From: Zarea fungicola
Lineage: Eukaryota > Ascomycota > Sordariomycetes > Hypocreales > Cordycipitaceae
Direction of reading: 5' to 3'
Assembly: GCA_900169235.1 (NCBI GenBank)
Contig: FWCC01000293.1
Span: 1-32,329 of the forward strand
Length of the DNA stretch: 32,329 nt
In this document: in pieces, positions 10,045 through 18,522 of the stretch
Numbering within the stretch: the first letter of the stretch is position 1
How the letters are laid out: each line of letters starts with the position of its first letter
The notes under the pieces: model-generated
Seen by the model: the letters and a program-made list of their open reading frames with translations, nothing else
Told to the model about the DNA's origin: nothing
Databases searched by the model: none
Position numbers and translations under genes: made by a program

Positions 10045-10455
10045 ATCGTAATACACTGTCGTCACCATTACTTTGATATCTAGCTCACGGAGCTCTCAGG
10101 TAGTGCCGCGACAGCCTATCTATATAATCTAGAGCACCTACATATAGCACTTAATAAATATATCTAGCTGTCCTGTTACTTCAAAGGCATATTCTATAGC
10201 CATAACCTAGCCTTTCGTATGCATAGGCTCATCAAGGAGAGATTAATTGACTCACTAGAGAAGCTTAACTTTATATACAAGTAGCTACTATCTCGTTGGT
10301 AGCATAAGAGGCAGTAGGTAAAGGCCACTTAGCCAAGGGAAAAGGTTGCGGCGGTTGAGGAAGACATAGAGTCTGTCCGTATTGGTATTATCATCAATGC
10401 TGAACCATCACTAGCGCTTCAACGACACAGCAAGGCGGTTGTTAATGTAAAATTA
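10045..10455 (+). pseudogene. Decayed coding frame with only TAG stops (RIP-like)
   Basis: Reading from 10045 in one frame gives about 137 codons interrupted at 10081, 10165, 10282, 10300, 10315 and 10330. All six stops are TAG, none TAA or TGA, before a TAA at 10456. TAG arises from CAG by C-to-T at CpA, the preferred RIP change. Between the stops the translation looks protein-like, for example RLIKERLIDSLEKLNF from 10225 and IESVRIGIIINAEPSLALQR from 10366. I do not recognise the family. It is most likely a fragment of a repeated gene or transposable element inactivated by RIP; a chance frame in AT-rich DNA would be expected to show TAA as well. Confidence 0.5.
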
Positions 10456-10670
10456 TAAAAGTCTGTACTTTAAAAACCTGTATCAATACATGGATTGGAG
10501 ATGGACTAGGTAGTGTACGGACTTTTGGGCCGTGTTAAATACATGACGGTAGATACTTGGATATAATCTCTGAAACACTTTCACTCATATTTCCCTTTTC
10601 CTTACTTGACCTCTTCACAAATATTGGGTCTCAAACCCAACTCAGCCCTAATCTTCATCTGCCGTTCTCA

Positions 10671-11378
10671 TCAACACCATCCAATGCCCGATTGTCCTCG
10701 AACCGTAATCATGTCCCAGTTCGGAGAGTTCTTAGCCATCTCGAACATATTGTGTATGCAATGTATCGTATGATTGATATTGGCTGTCATAAAATCCAGC
10801 CGGCCTCCAGCACTTGTCACCATGGCAAATCTTTGCAGCATGTACGCGCAGTGCGCAGCGTGTTGACCTGCTGTTGTCCACCAAACCGAGTGGCCAGTGA
10901 ATAGGTCAGTTCTGTTCTGAAAGACCATCTGCGACCTGTCCACGGGGATTGTTCCATTCTTGTCAGCATAAACGATCCACGATTCTGCTCCGCCTTGGTT
11001 GCCCCAGGAAGCCATGTACTCGGCTTCAGCCGCCCTGGGACACTCTGCAGGCAGCCAAGAATTCGTGAGTTCATCCCATGTGCATCCACCTTTCATTGCC
11101 TCGTCAAGGGTCTTGCCACATGAGAATACCTTGCCCTGAGTCAATTGCTTCGCTTGTTGATGCAGCAATGTGAACGTGACGCCTAGTGAAATTGTCAACG
11201 CCACTGATAGAGCTGCAATGATAGCCCATGTAGGGATCCGTTGGGCTTTCCTTGCCACTGAAAGTGTATATGGTACTGAATCCTCATCGGCAGCTGAGTC
11301 GTCATCCAGCATGGCTTGATACTTTGAGTCGGCGTGGTCCGCCCTGCGCAGAGCTCTTGGCCACCATCCATAAGCCAT
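10671..11378 (-). CDS. UstYa-like (DUF3328-related) membrane protein with two HXXHC motifs
   Basis: A single exon encodes 235 aa. A short cytosolic N-terminus is followed by one transmembrane helix at about residues 50-72 and a lumenal/extracellular domain. That domain contains CGKTLDEAMKGGC (C87 to C99), SWLPAEC (C113), and the motifs H173-AAH-C177 and H203-TIH-C207. Paired HXXHC motifs mark UstYa-type oxidases, which in the ustiloxin and cyclochlorotine pathways carry out oxidative cyclisation, hydroxylation or chlorination of peptides. The CG...GC.WD...SW.P..C signature places this one in the wider, mostly uncharacterised branch found in many fungal genomes. The substrate is unknown. No precursor peptide with repeated cores is visible next to it. 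The start is the first ATG of the frame; a possible upstream exon is noted separately. Confidence 0.75.
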   Translation of the reverse strand: MAYGWWPRALRRADHADSKYQAMLDDDSAADEDSVPYTLSVARKAQRIPTWAIIAALSVALTISLGVTFTLLHQQAKQLTQGKVFSCGKTLDEAMKGGCTWDELTNSWLPAECPRAAEAEYMASWGNQGGAESWIVYADKNGTIPVDRSQMVFQNRTDLFTGHSVWWTTAGQHAAHCAYMLQRFAMVTSAGGRLDFMTANINHTIHCIHNMFEMAKNSPNWDMITVRGQSGIGWC

Positions 11379-12235
11379 TCTTTTTGGTTGCTATAGCTTC
11401 GGCAGGTAGACGATCTGTTGTATAATGAAATTCTTCAAATACAGTGTGAAAGAAAACTTCAACCAACCTCTGTATGGACTCAGCACGTAATATGTGAGCA
11501 AGGTAGCCAACGATAGACACGTGGTGATCAAAACTCCGAAAGCCCGGCGGTGGCCGCTACGCGTTATTACTAGTAGTAATTGAACCATTCTATTTCATAT
11601 ATCCGACTAATACCCCCCTCGTCCGATATATCGGACCCAAGATCCGTGATACCTCAGGGGACGTAATCCTCATTGGTGGAAAATGCACCGAAATCTTGCG
11701 CTTAACCGGGTACTCGGCTGGAGAGGTCCATAGATTCATGCCGCACGGCAAGCCAACTGATACTGGCGTCAAGGGTGCCATGCTTGCTTTCTCCATAACG
11801 GCAAATAAAACTATGGATGTTTAGGATAGGTACAACCCCACATCTAGCAGAACCCCGGTGCTACCTTTTTAGGTCGGATGAGCTAGGTGAGGCTGGGTTA
11901 GGTCATCTAAGCCCTCGATGGATTCGCTCCTCGGTGTACTGTCATTGGTTGACAATAGACCGAGCTCACCACAGTGGAAATGGAAACACGGCACAATGGG
12001 GTAAAGTAGAAGCGAGCAGTGGAGGAAGCAATCCGTAGACAGATTATCGCAGCAATCAGAGCTCTTCACATGACCGGCAGCTCTTGATGAATTTTTTATA
12101 AGCCTCAATATTGGAAGCATACCCTGTCCAAATGAAAGCTGTACTCACGGTCATCCCGAGGGAGAGTCGTGCCGGGGGAAAGTCATGCCGAGCCTGTGAT
12201 GGGCTTGGAAGCCACTCGGATACCTTGCGGGAATG
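11379..12235. other. Intergenic region between UstYa-like gene and secreted-protein gene
   Basis: It contains two weak coding hints. On the minus strand, 11391-11588 encodes 65 aa with one hydrophobic segment (about residues 16-36). On the plus strand, about 11529-11821 is open for roughly 97 codons with no usable upstream ATG. Neither matches a family I know. The right part should hold promoter elements for the gene at 12439. Confidence 0.35.
12161..12190. promoter_or_regulatory. Direct repeat, 14 bp, upstream of secreted-protein gene
   Basis: GGAGAGTCGTGCCG (12161-12174) and GGAAAGTCATGCCG (12177-12190) match at 12 of 14 positions with a start-to-start spacing of 16 bp. It lies about 110 bp before the TATA box, so it may be a paired activator site. 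Confidence 0.4.
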
Positions 12236-12252
12236 TCTAGACTCAGTCTAGA
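12236..12252. promoter_or_regulatory. 17-bp palindrome (8-1-8) upstream of TATA box
   Basis: TCTAGACT-C-AGTCTAGA is a perfect dyad with a single central base, about 45 bp upstream of the TATA box. It looks like a binding site for a dimeric regulator; no factor can be named from sequence. Confidence 0.5.
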
Positions 12253-12293
12253 TATCTATCACGTACGGTACTATGCTGCACTCTCGCAATATC

Positions 12294-12311
12294 TCGACTA
12301 TATAAAGTCGA
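12294..12311 (+). promoter_or_regulatory. TATA box flanked by 6-bp inverted repeat
   Basis: TCGACT (12294-12299) and AGTCGA (12306-12311) flank ATATAA, so the TATA core of the gene at 12439 sits in the loop of a perfect 6-bp inverted repeat. The box is about 135 bp before the ATG. Confidence 0.55.
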
Positions 12312-12438
12312 CTCATTCCTGCAAATAAATCATTCCCCTTCACAGACAGCCTCACATTCAGGCCTTCATTCACATACTTGCTACTTCGCCTTCTTTCACA
12401 TACGAACTTCAAGTCTGGAGGGGGAACATTTCAAAAAA

Positions 12439-12822
12439 ATGTTTTCCAGCCTCAAAGTAACGCTCCTCAGCGTCTTCGCCATGGCACTTGGCGCCAATGC
12501 GGACTATCTGCAAGTCAACCTATACTCCGACTCCAACTGCCAGAACTACATTCAGTCCTTCAGCGTCGATAATACCCGAGTTGGCTACTACTACGAATAC
12601 AGCAGCGCCCATTCCTTCCTCATCGCTGAGTGCGAGGCTGATGTTGTAGGAGCCGGCAGTTGCACCGTCTACAACTTCAACAATCACGCACAATCCTACG
12701 TTAGAGGCTCTAACCTCGGCGAAGTGGGCAACTGTGCCTCATATGATGGAAGCCGCGATACTAAATGGGGACTTTATATGGATTTCTTTTATGAGGGCAA
12801 CGATGGTGATGGTGGTTCTTGA
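12439..12822 (+). CDS. Small secreted protein with four cysteines
   Basis: One exon encodes 127 aa. Residues 1-21 form a signal peptide (hydrophobic core and an ANA-type cleavage site before DYLQVN). The mature part is about 106 aa, rich in Tyr, Ser and Asn, with C34, C65, C75 and C99, which could make two disulphides, and an acidic Gly-rich tail (EGNDGDGGS). No catalytic motif and no dibasic repeats are present. The family is not recognised; size, secretion signal and cysteines are those of many fungal effector or cell-surface candidates. The promoter is well formed (TATA box, palindrome and direct repeat), which suggests strongly regulated expression. The start has an AAAAATG context. Confidence 0.72.
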   Translation: MFSSLKVTLLSVFAMALGANADYLQVNLYSDSNCQNYIQSFSVDNTRVGYYYEYSSAHSFLIAECEADVVGAGSCTVYNFNNHAQSYVRGSNLGEVGNCASYDGSRDTKWGLYMDFFYEGNDGDGGS

Positions 12823-13256
12823 ATGGGACGCATGGAACACGAGTATATCTAGGGCTGTCAACTTCAGCTAGGGATATCGACCCTGAAGTCATCTGGCTTG
12901 GTGTTGCTAGAGAGAATCTTGAGAGTTTTACACATGGGATACAAGTATCTAGGCCTAGATATTTGGTTCTTGGACAATTACAAATACATTTCTCTCAAGT
13001 AGAAGCATTTCCTTGCTAGAATATGCTGGCTATACCTGCCACAACCAGGGATCGTCTAGGTATGCCCACTGCGGAGAAGGAATAACTGAAAGCTAAGCAC
13101 TTGTCATGAGTCGGTCTTCTAGATACAGTCAGCTACTGATAGGAATGATGGATAGCAATCTCACACAGTGGTTGTATACAGCGAGATGTAGTAATTTATA
13201 AGTGCATTGCGTATCAATTTGTTGTAGGGGCGATGTAGTCGCCATTTAGTGCAAAG
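12823..13256. other. 3' flank of secreted-protein gene
   Basis: There is no supported gene. A short frame at 12819-13019 overlaps the stop of the previous gene and shows no features. Confidence 0.45.
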
Positions 13257-13523
13257 GTGCCCTACAGCGCCCCCTTTGCATTGCCAATGCTCATATGTGA
13301 CCCTGTTGAAATGCAGTCTCAAGAGGATGAAGCCCAATACACAGTTGACTGCCTCCCTCCTGAAGGGGGTTATGTCAATAGAGATGCGTCACACAAGGCT
13401 CTCAATGCCTGGGCAGCAGCACAGGCATGTGCACCCAGCAGTCGGATCAGCAGTACGACGGGGTTTCATTCTCGCAAGTTTAGCGTCGATAACACCGGGG
13501 AGCAGGCAGATTGCGTCAAGTAA
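13257..13523 (+). CDS. Possible fragment of a small secreted protein
   Basis: The frame has 88 codons. The part from about residue 27 reads like a mature extracellular domain (YTVDCLPPEGGYVNRDASHK, then AQACAPSS and a final ADCVK), with cysteines spaced as in small secreted proteins. The start codon region does not form a convincing signal peptide, and GTAAAAG at the end could be a splice donor. It may therefore be a partial gene with unseen exons or a relic. It shares FSVDNT, with 18 of 22 matching bases, with the secreted protein encoded at 12439. Family unknown. Confidence 0.3.
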   Translation: MPYSAPFALPMLICDPVEMQSQEDEAQYTVDCLPPEGGYVNRDASHKALNAWAAAQACAPSSRISSTTGFHSRKFSVDNTGEQADCVK

Positions 13524-13899
13524 AAGATGAAATGACTTTGGAGTCCGGCAGTCTTCTCGGTGCGGGGTGATCACGGTCCGAACAGTTGTAAGCCAGTGCG
13601 GCAGTATTAGCATTGCATCATGGAGGAAAGCCTTAACCTCGCATTGTTTTTGCTTCAATGCAAGCTAAGGCTAATGCCCCGTGGCTTGACATCAGTTTGA
13701 CTGTTTGATAACGATGTCTTTGAAGATGAAGGTTGTTGAAACCGTGGCAGTGTCCGCTGAGCCAGACGTACTTTGTGAACAGCAACGCCTCTCACGGCTG
13801 TTGAACGGCCATGGCGTAGGTAAAGTGCATCACCTGACGATACAGTGACGCTGACAGTTATTTCAATAATAGGCTATCTGGGAATCTTTGCAGGACTCG
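13524..13899. other. Intergenic region
   Basis: No gene was recognised. The minus-strand frame at 13389-13658 has no family features. Confidence 0.4.
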
Positions 13900-14145
13900 C
13901 AGGACCGATACAACTGGTCGATATGGCGCAAATTTCCATTGCCCTCGTTGTGTCTCTCAGCCCGCTCATTACGCCCATGTCAACGAGTATAATGGCTGCC
14001 GCCATGGAGAAAATTAGAGATGACTTACTTATCAGCAGCTATACCACGCAAATCACATTCTCCATATACATTCTCAGGCTCACCTTTGACCTATTCCTCA
14101 TCTCTGCGCTTTCCGAGATCTATGGCCGGCGGCCAGTATAGATGG
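13900..14145 (+). pseudogene. Frameshifted N-terminal relic of an MFS (DHA1-type) drug/toxin transporter
   Basis: Two frames together show the start of a DHA1-type major facilitator. NWSIWRK at 13912-13932 in one frame is the usual cytosolic tail before helix 1. SLSPLITPMSTSIMAAAMEK, then LLISSYTTQITFSIYIL and SEIYGRRPV in another frame (about 13936-14138) cover helix 1, helix 2 and the loop 2-3 signature. A TAG stop follows RRPV directly. The frame change between NWSIWRK and SLSPLITP, the stop, and the lack of the remaining ten helices show a dead gene. Downstream sequence to about 14180 (MANNLFYIF in frame after the stop) may be helix 3 remnant. Such pumps are often found beside secondary-metabolite genes. 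Confidence 0.7.
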
Positions 14146-14477
14146 CCAATAATCTATTTTATATTTTTAAAAGTCTCGCAAAATGATTCTCTGGCAGTGT
14201 CGTCTCCTAAATAACCACCATATGTTCTAGTATCCCGATTGCTTCCTCGACTTGTCCATTTCTCTGGTACGCCGTTGCGAATGTTTGCTCTATGCGAGCT
14301 AAAATGGGAATCTACAGCAGAGTTTTGCAATGGCTGGTAAATCAAGCCGAGAGCCTGATTGACAAGGCTCGGCGGGATGAGTACCCCGCACTCAGCCGGC
14401 AGAGTCGAGGCAATCATGAATCAACAATTTCATCAAAAATTATCACACAATAACTTTGAGTAGCTATTGCCATCAGA
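14146..14477. other. Decayed region and promoter of carboxypeptidase gene
   Basis: Probably the eroded continuation of the MFS relic plus the 5' flank of the next gene. An 87-codon minus-strand frame (14154-14417) has no recognisable family. Confidence 0.4.
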
Positions 14478-16075
14478 ATGGTGTCTTTCAACATTATGTG
14501 CGGGGTTGTACTGCTGGGATGCGCCACGAGTCGTCTGCTTGCACCATCAGCAGACACACTGAAGTCGCTCCTTGCCGATCGCTCAGCTCAGCAACAGCGC
14601 CCGCTTGGTCGCGTTACTGAAGAGTCAGAAGAGTCAGCTTTCACTTTTGCTTCTCACAGGGAGTATTATGCAACTGGAAATTTTACCCGTATAAAGCAGG
14701 ATGGTAGCTTATGCCCGTCATACGGCGAGGCCCAATGGACTGGCACAGTCGACGTCTCGGACGATCGCAGGCTGTTTTACTGGTTCGCAGAAAGCCGAAA
14801 CAACCCTGCCGAGGACCCCGTCATTCTTTGGATGAATGGCGGACCAGGTGGCTCCTCCCTAATTGGCCTCTTTGCAGAGCTGGGTCCCTGTGTGCTTGAG
14901 GTGAATGCCACGGAGCCGGTGCCGAATCCATGGGCTTGGAACAATAATGCGTCCGTCATCTTTTTGGACCAGCCTGCTGGAACTGGCTTCTCATCAGTCG
15001 CAGAAGGGGGAAGGGAGCCGACATCAGATACCGACAGCGCGGTCGACTTTCAGACATTTCTCAACGTCTTTTTCCAAAAAGTCTTTCCAGACAAGGCAGA
15101 GTTACCACTGTACATTGCTGGCGAGTCGTACGGCGGCCACTTTGTGCCCACGTACACAAAATACATTCTAGACTCGCGCCGCTTCAACTCTCGCGACGCA
15201 TTCTGGGGCAGCATTGCTGGGCTGATTCACGTCAATGCGATTTTGGATTTTACAGCGGTCGGCCTCGGTACGTACGAGCTGCTCTGCTCAGACTATCGCG
15301 GGCGCGACTTTCTCGAACCGGAAGAATGCGACCACATCCGACTCTCCATTCCAGAGCTCGAGCGGTTGGGCCAGGCATGCCGCCAGAGCGAAGATTTCAA
15401 TCTTTGCATCTCATTCTTCTTATTTTGGACGGAGAATATTGATGGAATTTATCGAAAGCGTATTGTTTCCGGCGAACGCAACAACTATGACAGTGAGGCC
15501 CTTTCGTTTTCGCCACTGGATCCGTCCGAGACGACACATACTGACCAAGAAACTCGATAGTTAATATCCCCTGTGTTGGCGAGGACGGTATGTGTGAAGA
15601 CATGAGCCACGGAAATTTCTCGTGGTACCTGAATCAAGACCACATCAAGAGGGCAATTGGCGTGCCGCAGTCTCGAACATTTACATTGCTGAATTCAACC
15701 ATTGGTGCCAATTACGGGCTTGACGTGCTGCAGACGAGAACAAGTCAGCTAGAGGCTGTCATGGATGCGCCAGAGGGCACGGGCTTGGAGGGCATGCGGC
15801 TGCTTGTCCTCAACGGCAACGAAGACTACATTGTCAACACACCGGGGCAAAAATGGCTCTACGACAATCTCTTGTGGAGCGGGCACGCCGAGTACCGCAT
15901 CAACAAGTGGCGAGACTTGCCCTCGGACATCAACGCGACGGGGTTCTGGAAAGGGACAGGGGACGGACGGCTTGTCTTTGTCGGTGTGGATGGCGCTGGG
16001 CACGGTGTACCCGGGTATCTGCCAGAGGCAAGTTACCGTATTCTCCAGCGCTGGATCGCAAGAGAGTGGCGCTGA
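14478..16075 (+). CDS. Secreted serine carboxypeptidase, family S10
   Basis: Two exons (14478-15492 and 15561-16075) flank a 68-nt intron (GTGAGG...GATAG) and encode 509 aa. The junction restores the family-typical YDINIPC. An N-terminal hydrophobic segment (about 1-20) is a signal peptide. The catalytic triad is visible: S217 in GESYGG, D427 in [12 protein letters not shown] and H486 in GAGHGVP. The oxyanion-region motif [10 protein letters not shown] is at 118-127 and DQPAGTGFS near 164-172. S10 enzymes remove C-terminal residues from peptides at acidic pH, in the vacuole or outside the cell; length and N-terminus fit a secreted member. Several N-X-S/T sites suggest glycosylation. Read without splicing, exon 1 would run into a stop within the intron and lose D427 and H486, so the intron is required for activity. 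Confidence 0.92.
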
Positions 16076-17191
16076 TTCCAAAAACCTTGTATCAACTCTT
16101 CTTACCCGTCTGTATATTGCTGAAGCTACCCAAGAAAATAAATGGTTGGCCAGTTTGCTGCCCGTGACCTCGAGATGACTCATGACTGGCTCGCCCAAAG
16201 GATTCTATATTGAGTTTCCACATGAAAAGCAACGTGAACTTTACTTTCATGAATTACTACGAAGTTCCCATCTCATTGAGGGTCGCAATCTTTCGCTGGT
16301 GGATGCCCTCCTTTGGTGTAAGCGCTGAGGGCATCTGACTACTGCCAAGGCCAGGGCCAAGTACAACAGACACCCAATCCGGTCGCGGACATTCTGGGAA
16401 CGTGCACTGCACTCAATAACGGTTATCAAGTGAATGAACAAATGCGGTTAGAGCTCGGTCTAAAAGGGTAAAAAGTCGCGCACAGTTGCGCCACTATCTT
16501 GGCCGCCACTATCATCATGGACAGATGTAGCATACGCTACGTTACCACGAGTTTTAATATAACTAAAGCAAACCTGGGGCCCCACGTTATCCATTCGCGT
16601 CGCGGGGTACACCGCAGGAACCCAGCGTGGCGCCTCCAATGACAAGTCGATGCCCAATGCGACTGGTCCTCTTTGGGAAGCCGGACTGTGTGGATTCATG
16701 TGACCCTAATCTTACATCTTGCCCCTACATGCGAGGGGCGTGATCAAAAGCTCCGCAGCTTTAAAGTGTGGTAACTGGGGTTTGAGCCCAGGATAATTTA
16801 CCTTGGCAGCGAGATAAGTGGTGGGAGAATTGATTAATTGATTGGTGGGGGCTAAGCATGAAACTGAACCCCCACCACGGCCTTTCCCGTAAGAACCTAA
16901 ACAGCTGTGGCAATCGGACACTCTAAGTTAAATCTTCTATTTGCCGAAGCCACGAGGGTTGTGCCTGCAGTGATATGTGCAGCAGCTCTCCGAAAGCAGA
17001 AGGTGGCGGAGCACTCTGGGCGTGGCTTTGACTGCATATGGTTTTGTCGTGAGGGTGCCTTTACTGTTACAATTCAGAGTGTGTGTTGAGTCGTTCATGC
17101 TACCCTGTGATGGTACAGTAATTAAAAAAAAATCACATGTGAATATTGAATTAATTAAATGGCACATGGAATATATTGCTGAGAGAAGGAC
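16076..17191. other. Intergenic region
   Basis: No gene was recognised in about 1.1 kb. Minus-strand frames at 16460-16699 and 16712-16921 are open but match nothing I know and have no signal or membrane features. Confidence 0.4.
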
Positions 17192-17199
17192 TATATAAT
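17192..17199 (+). promoter_or_regulatory. TATA box for the LPMO-like gene
   Basis: TATATAAT lies about 115 bp before the ATG at 17311, a usual distance for filamentous fungal secreted-protein genes. Confidence 0.5.
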
Positions 17200-17310
17200 G
17201 AGTGCAGAGCTTCACTCGGACCGGTTGTGTTCTGCAGGCTGCTTCCGACAACTTACTTTCAAAGATCTCTTTTCTCAGACAGAAACCACATCCCAGTAAC
17301 TTTAAATAAA

Positions 17311-18009
17311 ATGAAGTTTGTTAGCTTCCTGCTCTCTGCCGCAGGCCTCGCCTCCATGGCGTCCGCCCACATGGAGTTGAAGAGCCCCCCTCCCTTCCGC
17401 TCCAGCTTCAACCCCAATGTGCCGGAAAGCTACATTGACTACAGCATCCGCTCGCCCCTCAACGCCGATGGCAGCAACTTCCCCTGCAAGGGCTACCTCG
17501 GCGACATTGGCACCAGCCGGGGCAGGGCCGTGACCACCTGGAACGCCGGCGGCACCTACTCCTTCACCATCACGGGCAGCACCCCGCACAGCGGAGGCAG
17601 CTGCCAGGCCTCCGTCTCCTTTGACAATGGCCGCACCTTCAAGGTGGTGCACTCGTACATTGGCAACTGCCCCGTGCTGGGCGACTCGAGCTGGCCGTTC
17701 ACGCTCCCCAACGACACCCCCGCGGGCCAGATGATTTTTGCATGGACCTGGTTCAACAACATTGGCAACCGCGAAATGTACATGAACTGCGCCGTCGTCA
17801 ACGTCGTCGCCCGGAGAAAGGCCCGCCGCGGCGCCGCGGATCCGCTCAACAGCCGTCCGGCCATGTTTGTCGCGAATGTCGGCAATGGTATCTGCACCTG
17901 GGAGGGTACCGACGTCGAGTTCCCCAACCCGGGCCCGGATGTGAGCCGGAACTCCAAGAAGACGCACGCTCCTGGCACGGGTGTTTGCAACATCTTTGGT
18001 GGCCCTTGA
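17311..18009 (+). CDS. Secreted LPMO-like (AA11-like) copper protein
   Basis: One exon encodes 232 aa. The signal peptide is residues 1-19 (ends ASA) and cleavage exposes H20, giving a mature N-terminal histidine as in lytic polysaccharide monooxygenases. The second histidine of the copper brace is probably H93 in TPHSGGSC. The blocks SPLNADGSNFPCKGY, the GGSCQASVSFD region and FAWTWFN-IGNREMYMNC are conserved in a fungal family related to the chitin-active AA11 enzymes. The expected role is oxidative attack on chitin or another wall polysaccharide, or surface binding; class and substrate are inference. Coding GC is high with GC-rich third positions, unlike the flanks. The codon at 17176 in the same frame is not ATG, so 17311 is the start. 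A chitin-binding protein that has lost catalysis is an alternative. Confidence 0.78.
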   Translation: MKFVSFLLSAAGLASMASAHMELKSPPPFRSSFNPNVPESYIDYSIRSPLNADGSNFPCKGYLGDIGTSRGRAVTTWNAGGTYSFTITGSTPHSGGSCQASVSFDNGRTFKVVHSYIGNCPVLGDSSWPFTLPNDTPAGQMIFAWTWFNNIGNREMYMNCAVVNVVARRKARRGAADPLNSRPAMFVANVGNGICTWEGTDVEFPNPGPDVSRNSKKTHAPGTGVCNIFGGP

Positions 18010-18522
18010 ACGGGTGGTGAAATGAGAGGCTTGTGTTTATGAATGATGAAAATGATCATGGACGGAGATGTATATAGCATGACAAGTACATATTTTTTCT
18101 TCAACGGTATATATTTAAAGAGAATGATTTGTGTGGAAACTTATTCAGTAGGATCAGTGCCCAAGTGTTGTTTTGGTAACAGCGCTTCTTCCCGCGAAAT
18201 GCGACTTGACTTGGCCTGAGCAAAAGTGTTGCATCTGCTCAAGTACTCTTCAGTAGTCCGCACATATGCATCAGTCGGCACGGAGAGGTCAGTGGCAGGC
18301 CTTGAAGACACCATACATCCAGTCTAGCGGAGACTTTAAGGTGTATGTGCCAGCAGCCGAGTCACAGCACAGCTGCTTTGTCTGTGAAAAAGTATGGAGC
18401 GCAAAAGCCCCGACCAGAACCTAGCTGGAGCCAGCAGTCGCCTCGACCCTCGATGCCGAGCAGCGCCCTCCAATTTTGGCACACAAAGATACCGGGCGAA
18501 CAAAAAAGAGGCCACTGAACTA
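18010..18522. other. Convergent intergenic region
   Basis: This is the space between the 3' ends of the LPMO-like and GNAT genes. No gene is seen; the long plus-strand frame that begins at 18394 is antisense to the acetyltransferase gene. Confidence 0.5.

Noticed and set aside
14154..14417. 87-codon minus-strand frame after the MFS relic
   Set aside because: It is composed of decayed sequence opposite the MFS remnant; no recognisable motif.
16460..16921. Two adjoining minus-strand frames, considered as one small gene
   Set aside because: They are separated by stops with no convincing splice sites and match no family.
17302..17967. 221-codon minus-strand frame, Ala/Gly/Val-rich
   Set aside because: It is antisense to the LPMO-like gene; GC-rich third positions of the real gene remove stops on the other strand. 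The translation has no domain features.
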